Source: Melampsora larici-populina 98AG31 (taxonomy: Eukaryota > Basidiomycota > Pucciniomycetes > Pucciniales > Melampsoraceae). From it: 64,000 nucleotides of DNA. Positions within the stretch are counted from its first letter, which is position 1. Every line of letters starts with the position of its first letter. Shown piece by piece: positions 34,541-45,874 of this stretch. The stretch spans positions 1,937,589 through 2,001,588 of the forward strand of contig NW_006768770.1 in assembly GCF_000204055.1 (NCBI RefSeq), given 5' to 3'. The position numbers and the translations under genes were made by a program. Under the pieces are notes generated by a model, which saw only the letters and a program-made list of their open reading frames with translations, did not search any database and was not told where the DNA came from.

Positions 34541-36897
34541 TGTGGATGGTATAAATAACTAAGGTGATTTGATTTTTGGTTTGCAGGCACATGCAAAAAA
34601 AAGCATTAGGCAAGAACAAAATTTAGTCTCAGAAAAGCAGGGCAAAGCAGATTAAAATTGGTCCGGCTCTCCAACCTGTCATAAAGAGCAATTTATCATG
34701 GAAAACCAAACTTGGGTTTCATTGTGTTTGTCCTTGGTTTTATCAATATTTCCTTGATCAAAAAAAGGTTACTCACCTTCTTCCAACAACAACAATTAAG
34801 GCAAGCTTAAGTGGTACAAGTTGACTTATTTGGACCATCTTGGTCTTTGGCCATGTGTTACTCATCAACACAATGCAATTGATTGACAGTCTGGTTTTGT
34901 CAAATTTTCTACATTGATGACTGGTTGTAAGGTAAAGAGAGAATATACTTAAAAGCCCTGTGCAAATGGGATGGTTGTAGAGAAAAAATCTGACATTGAA
35001 GATGCAGGTTGAATTTCTTATTGTGGGTTTACTATTTATATGAAAAAGTATCATTTTATCACAGCATGATTGTGATGACTACAAACTACATATTCCATGA
35101 CCATTGCTCTGAAATACCTTAACATCTCATGAATCCACCCCATACACTCTCTTGATCCCAAGCTCAACTGGCTAAGCAATCCATCAAATCACAATGATCG
35201 TACTGCAGAAAGGATGCTATCAACCATACCTATAAGTTCCAGCTCAGGAAGGAACACCAACCTCCAAGAAATCCCTGTTTAAGATCAATTCAAGCACTAG
35301 GAGCGTGAGCAGCTTGTCCCTGGACATATCTATGCATCTCAATTTAAATTTCAAGTCTTCAAGTCAAATTAACATCACATTTGGTTTATCATCTTCTTCT
35401 CTGTGGATTCCATGGATTGGACTACCATTTTTGAATGTATTCTTTGTAAGGCTCTTTTGATATGAGTACACACTATTTGTTCATACAAATCTGGACTCCT
35501 AACTGATTGAAGACTAGATTTAAGGTATGGAATAGTTCAAAACTATGACAAATAAAAAAGAATAGAAACACATAAGCCTGCTTGACAGTTTCAGTATATG
35601 AAAAACATTGTAAAGAAATAATTTAGTGTGACATAATAGAATCATGATTTGAAATTAATTTTTGACATAGTGAGAATAGAAAAAAGGAAGAGAGAAACCA
35701 AACTTAACCAAGTCCGATTGTGCCTCAGATTTATTAACAACAAGTCTTTTCCTAGGCATGAGGGACTTGGGTGATATGTTGGTTTTTCACATGGTAGGTT
35801 TTGAGAATTAGTAGAGGACAAATTAAATTCACTCTACACTCATTCACATCCCATGCCTCAATCCCAAAGTTGGACTGTAGATTCTCCTGCTTCTTCTGAA
35901 GAGATCACTCTCTTCAGAATCCTCAAAAAAACAATATGATGAAAATGAAGCTCATATTCTCAAAGATCAAAATGTCTTATAATGTCATTGGGAAAGGAGG
36001 AATTTAAAAGGGTTCCCTCATCACATTCAACTGCTTTATTTTGAAAGTTGTTCTCCTCTCTGTTGCTCCAAATTGTAATGAGGTAATCATAAGACAAACA
36101 TATTTTCAATGCTGTGGATTTGAGAGAACATGAATTTAGTACAGCTACAAAATGTCAGTAGATGAATGATGAGAACTGATATCTTGGGTGTCAAAGACAT
36201 ACCCAATTGTACCTAGCTGCATGAGTTTTGATATAAGCATATTGTACACATGAATCTTCTTCAGGGTACGGTGTAAGTGAGAAACCCTGAGCCCCAAAAC
36301 TCAAAAACTCATTTCGCAACCTCAATACCTCAACCAGTATTACAAGTACATATCATGAAACCCATCAGCTGACCACTTAAACCAACTCTGTAACCCACAA
36401 CTTTAAAAATGATTTGTTTCTTCATAACTTTGATGACTCAACTCTGGATTTTATTTTCTTTTGGACTGATTAATTGACTTGTAAAAAGTTTGCTTGTTAT
36501 TGACCTTCCCTTGTTTCAGCCCAATCAAACCGCTCATCTTGTCCTCTGAATAGAACTCATCAACTGACTCATGAACAATGCCTTGGGGTTGAAATGGTTT
36601 CTGAAAATCTTGTCATCAAATTTGATGAGTGATTGTGATTGTTGTCAAAAAACCCATGTTGATTGATTGTTATTGAAAAATCATTCGATATATCATAATC
36701 AAAACCATGCACGATTGATGTTATCAAACAAGAGAAACCAACAATCAAATGTTATCCAAACAAAGAAACAAGTGGGATGTCTTTCAATATCTATCTTACT
36801 ATGCGGAGCAGCTAACCAGTGTAGGTTGTAACTGGAACAGGAATAGATTGAATCAGAAAATATAGCAAAAGGAGAAAGTATATACAAGAAGTCTAAT
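34541..36897. other. Gene-free stretch
   Basis: No coding segment, terminal repeat or RNA gene is recognised. The sequence is AT-rich and all frames are short. Confidence 0.5.
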
Positions 36898-38115
36898 CTA
36901 CAACTTGTTGAGTTTGACCTGCACCTGCTGGTCACAACCTTCGACACGCTCCTGGATGTACAATTCCCATTCCACGCTTGTCATCTTATCTTTTTCACCT
37001 TCAAGGCCTTTCCCATATTCACCAATTTAGAAGAAACTTGACACGAAGAGCCAAATTGTGTTGATGTTCCCTTTGATGGAATAAGCCTCCTACGGCCCAC
37101 TGCATTTTTGGTGGCTGACTTGAGCGTGAAGTGCTTGACCTGGGTATTCCATACCATCTCAACAACACTGTTGCAAGCATCAAAGTTGATACCAACTGAG
37201 TAATCCGGTCAAGAAAAGATAGCACCTGTGATGTAACAGTTGCGGGGCTTCTTGACTATTTCATGGATCTTTCCGGTTGATCTATTGACATCTGCAAACA
37301 TCCCAAAAGCATATGGTATGGCATCCTTGTCGCAATGTGGCTTATTGGTGAAGTTGTCACGGGCAATAGCTACACTGGAAGCCCACACTTGGCCGTTGGC
37401 TGATGTCTTCCAGTCAGGAGAATCAAAAGAAGGTTTTGGAATTTGCTTTGAATGCTGTCATGGATAGAGCGGCAAATCTCTCTGCCCAGAAATCTTTAGC
37501 ACGGAAAAGATGGGAGTAGCTGCGCTCAATGTCAAGCCAGTTTCTGTCCTCCGAATGAGATGTTGCGTGCTTGAGGGCATAGTGACCTACAAAATATAGC
37601 TCATATTGGATGTAGAACAAATTATAGAACATAAACTTACCAACATCCTTCCCAGCTTCTGCAGCTATGCCTCCTCCACAACACCAGCCTAAAGCTCTCA
37701 TGTCACCATACTTGCTGATCCCTTGAATAGTGCTGTTGTTGGTGACATGTCCTCTGGAAATACCATGTAAATAAAATGTACAAATTGATGATTGAAAGAA
37801 TTCAAAAAGCTCCGGATGCATATCACTACAATTGTTGAACCGGGCACTCAATAGCAGGTCAAGAGTGGTTTTGTCGACAAGAACCACAATACCATGGCTG
37901 AATATCTTCATCGGCGCAAAGATAAGCTCTTCTTTGGACTTCTCTCTGATGAAGAAGAACTTTGCAGTATCTGGTAGTCCACATTCATAGGCAATGTGTT
38001 TGCTACGTGCATTTTCTTTTTGAATCCTCAACTCATCGCGCCATTGTTTTCCTTGGTTGGTCTTCTTGATTCTTTTGCGCAAATCATACTTTTGCTTTGA
38101 CAGTGATTTTGGCAT
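36898..38115 (-). pseudogene. Tet-like 2OG-Fe(II) oxygenase, frameshifted
   Basis: From the ATG at 38115 the frame encodes a basic start, then YECGLPDTAKFFFIREKS, GDMRALGWCCGGG and, after an in-frame 54-base intron (37587-37640), HYALKHATSHSEDRNWL. Near 37445 the frame slips and continues as PKPSFDSPDW, VAIARDNFTNKPHCDKDA and YAFGMFADVN: HCD is the HxD iron-binding pair. Further on come SVGINFDACNSVVEMVWNT and VKHFTLKSAT, supplying the distal His, then FGSSCQVSSKLVNMG. A TGA interrupts at 37209-37211 (Ser-stop-Pro-Asp) and a second frame change precedes the stop at 36898. The motif order fits the Tet/JBP-like dioxygenase family expanded in basidiomycetes; relatives oxidise 5-methylcytosine, but the activity of rust members is not established. 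It lies about 320 bases from the hAT element. Confidence 0.7.
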
Positions 38116-38433
38116 TTTGATCTGTGGGGAAATAAGGTGGTGAGGTTGTGTACGGTTGTTCTAGTGGTAGGTAAACCAAAATGGTGTTGAGGGTCAAATT
38201 TGTGAATGTAGAGTGCAAGTGCATTTTGATGTGTTCAATCAAGGTGGACATTGCGGCAAGATAGAGCGCTTTATATATGTTTATGATCAACCAAAAGGTC
38301 AAAAGCATGTAACAGACCATCAGACTTTTTGCCTCAATCATTGTCTTGAGTCAATTTGCTTTGTCCACTATAATCTCAATGGCTCAGGATAACTTATCAA
38401 TGATTCCACTATTGTGTCTCAAGCTGGTGGAAA

Positions 38434-41400
38434 CAATACCGCAACCGCTACGCACCGCACAGGTTTTCAGCCTATTTCAGATGCGCAGCGGTGGGCTCCG
38501 CTCATACTCACAGCGATCAAAATCGCTCTTTTTAAACAAAAATCTCATGTCGAGGTGCGTAGTGGTTTCACCACTACGCTCTTCCTATGTTGTGGCGCAC
38601 ATCCCGACAAAAACCGCTGACAAGACAAAAAAAATCAATTTTACTTAAAAACATAGCAAGTATTCTTTATGTGTACTCATTGTGTAATCGAGTAGAATCA
38701 TTTATATTTAGAATGAAAAGTAACACAAAAAAAATTAGGACTTTTTCTCCTTCACTAAGCTTTTGATATAAGCTTCCAAAGCCATTACAGCTTCTTGAAA
38801 ATTGCCATCAGGGATCATCCCCTCCTTCAACCAGGCTTGAATACCTATACCAGTCGCTCCATTGTCTTGGGAAGCATGGCTCCACGCAAGGGGGTACAGA
38901 TGTCAGCAGCCGCAGAGAATGTTTGCTCGCACACACAAGATGTTGCTGAGATAGATAGGTAATCGCCAGCCAGTTGTGCAAGGTTGGGGAAATGTTGCTC
39001 ATGTTCCTGTGATTCAAAGTTTTCAATCTCAGAATATATACAATTGAGAAAAAATAAGAGAGAGATTGACAAACCTTCCACCAATCAAGAGGGGTTTGAT
39101 CCTTGTCGATTTTGTATTTGCCTTGCAAGTACTCCTGAAGCTCAGATTGGGACAATTTGTTATTGGTAGCAAGATTGGTTGGAGTTCCAAATATGTCGAA
39201 TCCATCGGGTTCTTCGGCAGTAGCATTGTCATCTTGAGGATGCGGGGATGGAGATTGCAGGTCGCATTTTTGCACAACATGGTTGAATGCAACTTGAATA
39301 GCCTCATTTGAAGAGTCCTTGTGTTCTGGATAGAAGACCGTGAAGAACTTTGCCCAAAACCGAGGATTGAAAATGGTGGCAAGTAGGATAGCCTCGGATT
39401 TGAGTGTCTTGTCCCGGTACTTGACAAGCCACTTGATCATTTTGGCAATGGCACAGTCTAGGCTAGGGTATTCTGCAGTTTCAGCTTGGTGTGCTCTGAG
39501 TTTGGTGATGACGCGTTTGTATTCAGCTAAAACAATACATCCAGTTGATCCATTACCTTTGACTTGATCTGTTGCATTGGCGAAGGTCTGTAGCAATTGA
39601 TAATCAGTATCAAGAGGTATAACAAAGTCAAGGAGAACTGTTACCTTTAAAACTTTGTTGACTAGTTTGACTCAGTGCCATTCTGCAGGTGATATGGTCA
39701 CCCGCTTGAAATAGCAGGCCTTCCAATCAGCTGCAAGCATGGTGTTTATCACCTATGAAGACAAAAACTTGTCAGAGAGGGAGGTATTGAGTATTGATTA
39801 CAATGATGAAGAACAAACCCCCTGAGCCTTGCAAGCTATCTTGCAACTCTCGTAGTGGCTGTTCCACCAAGTCTTGCAAGGACATTTAAGCATGCGTCCC
39901 TGGTAACCCGAACGAGTCGCACGTCCCTTGAAGACATTTTGCCTGGCTGTGCTGCTGCCAATCTGGCCAGTGACTGTATCAATCTACAGTCAGTGGAAGG
40001 CAGGAAGCAATAGGCTCAGCAAATAAATTGAAGAAAAGTTGAAGTGAGAAAGAGGAAAGAGGAAATTGACAAACCTTTTCGAGGGCCAGTGCAACCAGAT
40101 CATCCTTCTTGCATAAAACCTCTTCCTGACCGACATCAAAATCCTCGTCATCAACCGCATCCGCCTTTTCAGGAAGATTACCCTCATCCTTGTTGTTGGA
40201 AGGCGAGTCATCAATATCAACTTCATCCTCACCGTTTTTGACCTTGAGAGATGGAATGGGGAGTGGAACCCTGAGTGAAGTTATCGGCTTTGTAGTACTT
40301 ACCTTTTGCCCCAGTGACTTAAGCCCATTCCCAACTACTAATTTGAGCTTGTGGGCATAGCACCGGACATGGTGCGACAATCCGTTCCAGAACACCGGAT
40401 TTTCAGCTGAAGAGAACATTGAGGAGAGCTTGGCAGCCATTGATCCGTTGTTTCCACCACTATCGGTGGTCTGAGCTAGCATGTAAAAAGATATAACATA
40501 ATTAGATTTCGAAATAGAACCAAAAAATGCAAAGAATATTGTAGTATACTTATCTTCTTATGGAGTCCATGCCAAATCAGAAAGCAACTGATGGGTCGTG
40601 CTAATAGAGCACCAAAGTGTCGCCAGGCAACCATCTTGAGAGTGAGATGTGTGGATTGGTATTTCCAATCATTGTTGATATAGTTTGCGGGGACACCAAT
40701 AAAGGCATACCGGTTGCCTTTAGTAGTACTTTCCCTTATTTTCCTGCATAGAAGTTCAGATGGGAGTCAGAAAAAGAGTTTAAAAGGATAAATGAACAAA
40801 GCAAAGAGAAAAATCAAAAAGGAGAATAGAAATCTTACTTTCACGGTGTTAATGGCCTTGTTGTCCAAGCCAGAACACAAGACTACTGATTGCTGTGCTG
40901 CCCAGGTTGTTGAACGAACCACAGCAGCACAATTGGCAGTGTAAAATGCTCCCCTAAGAGACTGGTCCTCAAACCGAGCCCATGGCAGGGCGTGTCAAAC
41001 AAGCCATATAATCAAGATCATGTTTAACAGGTCCGCTGAGAATGTAGGTCCCTTGAAGTAAGCATCCAAGGTTGTACTTTTGACTGTGCTTTTGGATCCA
41101 ACCTGTTCATTGTAGGATGGGGGAAGAACAACTCCAGCGGCAATGGCCTTGTGACACATTGTGCATACAGCTTGACTTTCTTTACCACCACGATGACCCC
41201 ATAAACCATAGTACAAAATGCCAATTGTTACATCATCAACACTTATATTTCAACCCCTAAGAAAATACCTGGCATTAGCTTGATGTAAGACATACTAAAG
41301 GAAAGTAAGGAACATACTTTAGGAGGATAAAAGTATGTGAGAAGGTCCTCGATGGCGATAGACTTAGCCTTATTGTAGCCAATATCACTGGTTACAACAA

Positions 41401-42710
41401 ATCAATGTCTGAATCCTGATTGACGTTAGTCCCATCAGGGACCTCAAAGACCTAAGCAAAGTTGTGAACAGAGCATATAAGATTGAGAGAACTTTAAAAG
41501 ATGACGGATAAAAGAAAGGAAAACAACCTCAGTGTTGTGACGCTTTGACGATGGGGAGATGTGATGTGAAGGACTGCCTGACGGTGAACGGGCACCTTTG
41601 CTGGTAGACAAACAAGTCTGGAAAAGTTAATGGAAGAAAATCATGTACTAAATTAGGAGCTGTGAACTGATATAGAACTGATATATGATAATGACATGAC
41701 TTACTTTTCCTTTTGAGGAGGGCTTGGCCTTTGAAGCCACACTGCTGTTTTTGGTTGGAGCAGGTGGTTGGGGTGACACAGAATGTTGCGCGAGTGGACC
41801 AGGAGACCCATCATCAGAATCTTGAGATGCTGTTAGAGAGGTCCTTGAGTCCTTAGGAGTGATCACAAATCCGGGCTGGGGGTGAACTGGACTTGGTGCT
41901 CGAAGGCTGCGACTTGATGTCCGACCTGGTACCTGGAGGGTACTTTGCAAAGAACTTTGGGAAAGGGATGAAGAAGCAGGCATGATCGATTATCAGAAGA
42001 AAAGGAGGATTTGATTAACAGTCTCGTCTGAATGATGTTTTGAGGATGAGAAGAGAAAAAACAAGGACTGGTACATACCAATGTCCATTTAAAATGCATT
42101 GGATGTATGAACCACAGGTCTGCCAGCGTTGGATAAATGACCAGGGGGTAGGATGTATCGTTAGAAAAGAGGTCCAGTTGCCCATTGGAAGCCTTGATCT
42201 GATATGGTGTTGTCAAGAATGGTGCTGAATGGTGTTGGAGATGGTTTACAGTGCAGTGGCAAAGATAGTGTACAGTATCCACCCTGCTCTGATTGGTCAA
42301 TAGTTGATGGATGAAACAAATGAAAAATCACAGCCTGTCCTAATGATGGTCAAATTCACACCAGTTGAACCCATCAAAGGTCACCAATGTATTGGAATCC
42401 TGCACCAGTCAGGAATCCAGCACAATTGTTGGCATATAATTCTTGATTGAGCAAGTCGAGTTGATTGATAGTTGATAGATGAGATGTACAGTATAGTGAT
42501 AGTGTACGCCCTCACCCCTGGGTACAGGGTATTGCTCCGCTCAATGAGCGGAGAAATCCAAGCCCTGACCCTGTGTGTAGCGTTTGCTGCACTTATGGTT
42601 TTCAAGCCCTGGGAGGGCGGTGCGCAGGCACCGCTCTGTATGGCGATGAGCCTAGCAGCCCAAAAAAACGCTTCACACACGCTCTTTCAAGTCGAGCGGT
42701 TGCTGTATTG
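38434..42710 (-). mobile_element. hAT DNA transposon, 4.28 kb
   Basis: Terminal inverted repeats CAATACCGCAACCGCT (38434) and, read inward, CAATACAGCAACCGCT (ending 42710) match at 15 of 16 positions. Adjacent outside are GTGGAAA on the left and ATGGAAA on the right, a worn version of the 8-bp hAT duplication. Subterminal regions carry short GC-rich hairpins such as CTCCGCTCAATGAGCGGAG at 42534 and GTAGTGGTTTCACCACTAC at 38559. One multi-exon transposase gene fills the interior on the minus strand. Confidence 0.85.
38808..41983 (-). pseudogene. hAT transposase, multi-exon, damaged
   Basis: Reading leftward: exon 1 (41983 to about 41703) encodes a Ser/Pro-rich start. Short exons follow (TCLSTSKGARSPSGSP; VFEVPDGTNVNQDSDI, where a frame change or TAA occurs before DIGYNKAKSIAIEDLL). 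Near 41220-41030 lies YYGLWGHRGGKESQAVCTMC, a CxxC possibly left from a BED-type finger. Then FEDQSLRGAFYTANCAAV, WKYQSTHLTLKMVAWRHFG, TTDSGGNNGSMAAKL (catalytic-core Asp), HHVRCYAHKLKLVVGNGL, AILLATIFNPRFWAKFF and, at about 39084-38845, FPNLAQLAGDYLSISATS with CEQTFSAAADI, the hAT C-terminal dimerisation block. Introns of roughly 50-100 bases separate the exons. The core is nearly complete; the exon-3 break makes full activity doubtful. Confidence 0.85.
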
Positions 42711-45223
42711 ATGGAAAGAAGCCCAAAAAGTTGTGTACATTGAAGCAATTGCAACTTTTAGACTTTTACAGTCATCCCTTTATTCACAATAACAAATGTG
42801 AGGAAGCAAGCATCATTGTAACCCACTATTGCCACTCAAGTCAAGTATCTCAGGGCGATCACACCTTTGAGAGTGCTTTCTTCGTCACAAAGTTGTCACA
42901 AAGAAAGCATTGTTCCAACTCACTATCAGTTCATAGTTTCCCGAGCAACGGTTGAAAATAAAATTGAAAAGCTTGATAGTCCAGTTCAAAAACAACCCAA
43001 GTAACAGTTACACCAATCACAGAATAGTGATCAGTCATAAGCAATGTTTTTTCAAATCTCAAAAGGTCTCAATCAGATCAGAGACTCTGAGGACACGTTC
43101 TTATCACTAACTCAAAGGGCTCATCTAGTACCTTTTATAATGCTTAGTTTACACAAGTCACAGTGATTGATATATTGATCAATCAATTGATAAATCAATT
43201 CCTTCCCTGTCATCCAAAGTGAAGCACCATATTTGCTACTCCTCAAACTCCGTATTGATGTGCCTAGAGGGTCAGTCATTCCTAGGCTTCCAAAAAAATT
43301 TCAAAAGAAAAAGGCAAAAAGGAATCACATTTAGAAAAAGAGGGTAAGCAAAGAAACGGAAAATGGAAAGGAGGCTTTTTATAGAATTTCATCAGTTCCA
43401 AGAGTTACAGATGTGAAGGAAAGTGGTCTTGATCACGGTCCACTCGTGATCAACGGATCTGAATCAGAAACATCTTCCGCAGCCTCAACCACAGATCAAA
43501 TATCAGAATTATCATTAGCCCCAACTACACAAAAAACCCCTCAAAAAATCAGCAATCAATTCACATGCAAACCAAACCAAAAAATCAAAAAAGAAAGAAA
43601 AGGGCAAACTGAGGATAAATTAAATATAATTTGGTGCTTTATTAACATCATTCCCAGCGGTATATTCAGGAAAATAATGTTTGAGCGGAACTTTAGGTAG
43701 TTTAGCTTTGAGGAAATCAATCTTATTTACAAAACAAAATTATCGAAGTTCTCAAAAACCATCTAGAGTTAATGACTGATTGAAATAAGACTAATGATTT
43801 TACCATTTGATTCTGAAGAATTACAAAACAAAAACAAATAAGTGAAAGAAAAGGAGAAGAAAAGAAGGGAAAGCAAGAAGACTTGCTTGACCACTTTATT
43901 CTAGGAGGACTTGCTTGTATTCACTTAGTGCTGCACAAAAAAATTATGGAAGCAAAAGCTTCAAAACAAAGGAACCCATTTTTTCCTTTCTGATCTTTGT
44001 CCACCCACATCAAACATACTATAAAAGAGAATCCATAGAGAGTTCTTAGTTAGTTAAAAAAGATAGCTGATTATAATGATCTTGATTGGAAAGGTTGATG
44101 GGTTTGGGTGATTTGAACATACTGAATTGAAAGTTGACCGGATTCAAATTTAGTTTTAGAGATACATGTTGTCTTTGTACGTGCCATTAAGACATCAGTC
44201 TTGTTTGGGATATAATCAGGTTGACCAATCCTTTGAACCTCACCAAGAAACTAACACAAATAAATTGAGCAAAAAGAAAACAAAGGGATGATGTGTATGT
44301 TTTGCAAGGTCAGATTCAGAAAGAGTAGATCATCAAGAAACATAAGAAAAAAAAAAGAAAAGTGATATTTTAACTCAACTACTCAGCCGAATCCATTAAA
44401 CAAAACTCACTAGCTCTATCATGGACAGCTGGAATGATTGGATCATGAGAGTCAATCGTTCCCACCACATCCATATTCAAACCTGAAACTTCATGTAAAT
44501 CTAATCTGTATTCTAAACTCTTATGTACATAAACAAAAAGCACACATCTCTGACTTCAGGCTGACCTTTGATAGTTGTTTGCTTATATCTTTCCAAATCA
44601 CACCAATATTGGTTGCAGTATGTTAATCTTTAGATCTTTTTCACGGGTTGATGATACACAGGGGTTGAATTCAGGTGTTAAATTCATCAAGAGTTAAATA
44701 TGTTGATCAATACCCTCTCATATAGCTTCTCCATTTGGATTGTTTGCTTGATTTGATCGTTCACAGGGGTCACAAATTCAACAAGAGTTATATGCTCATC
44801 AATTGTCACTACTGTAGCTTCTCCTATATATCTTGTTACAATAGCGAGCGCCTTGGAGAGACAAATGAAAGATCCCCCAAAATCAAACATACATCAAAAG
44901 CACAAAGTTGTGTTGGTCATCAAGCATGCATTATGACTAAAAGTTTTGCTTTTGGTTTTGGTAGTGAACCCCAAGAGTCAGTTTGAGTATAACAAACGAG
45001 AATGATGTATGGATTTTTGAGATCAGAGGACATGTGAATGAGCACAGGCAGAATGAAAAACATTTAATTTAAGATAAATGTTGGGTCTCTGGGCAAAGTG
45101 GAGAGGCCAAGATCATCACACATATTGGAACATTCATGGCTGTTTTCAAAAGCCTTTAGACCAGAGTGTCCCAAGTTTCCAAAAGCCCAATCGTTATATC
45201 CCCAGATAATAAAACAGATCAAA
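42711..45223. other. Gene-free stretch
   Basis: Nothing is recognised with confidence. At 43413-43610 an exon-like Ser/Thr-rich reading (GSESETSSAASTTDQISEL) has no identifiable family. The rest is A-rich with short frames. Confidence 0.45.
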
Positions 45224-45874
45224 TCAGTATTTAAGCACAAGTTGTGATGTCACATACCTTTCCATGAATTTAATCTCTGTGATCACCATACCAATTGCGT
45301 GGAATACAGCAAGAATAGCCTGGCCCTTGAAATGATCATAAGTCCAATGGGTAAGTGCCCTCATCACCCTGTTTTCCTCTTGGAAAGTCGGATTTTGTAT
45401 GGCCCTGAAGTTGGTATCATGTTGATGATTGATCCAGGGACCCATCAAGCACTCTTCAATCACGAAGATGTCATCCTCGTGTACTGAACTATCACCAGAC
45501 TTCTCCTCATACGCTACAACATGAGAAATAACCTGAGACACACAGAAGAACAGAATCAGTGTGACCATACTAAATCATCCATATCTAGCAGTGATGACGT
45601 TTATACCCTCAAACCACGTATCAATTCATGTTGACAACTCTCTGGCCACATCCTTGAATTCATTCACAAGCCAGATGGCCAATAGCATAGCCTGAGCAAC
45701 TCGACAATAATGCTCAAGTCTTACTGGAAATCCGGGGTCACTCTTGCAAGCAATTAGGGGATACAAAGTAGAATCCGGGCACGTGCCCAGAATCTTTTGG
45801 CAGTAAATTTGAATTCTGGGCCCGGACTTGTGCCCAGAAAATCAAAATTTACTGCCAAAAAAATCCGGGCACGC

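Noticed and set aside
36340..36900. Extra exons of the Tet-like gene left of its stop
   Set aside because: Only short frames without related wording are found after the stop at 36898.
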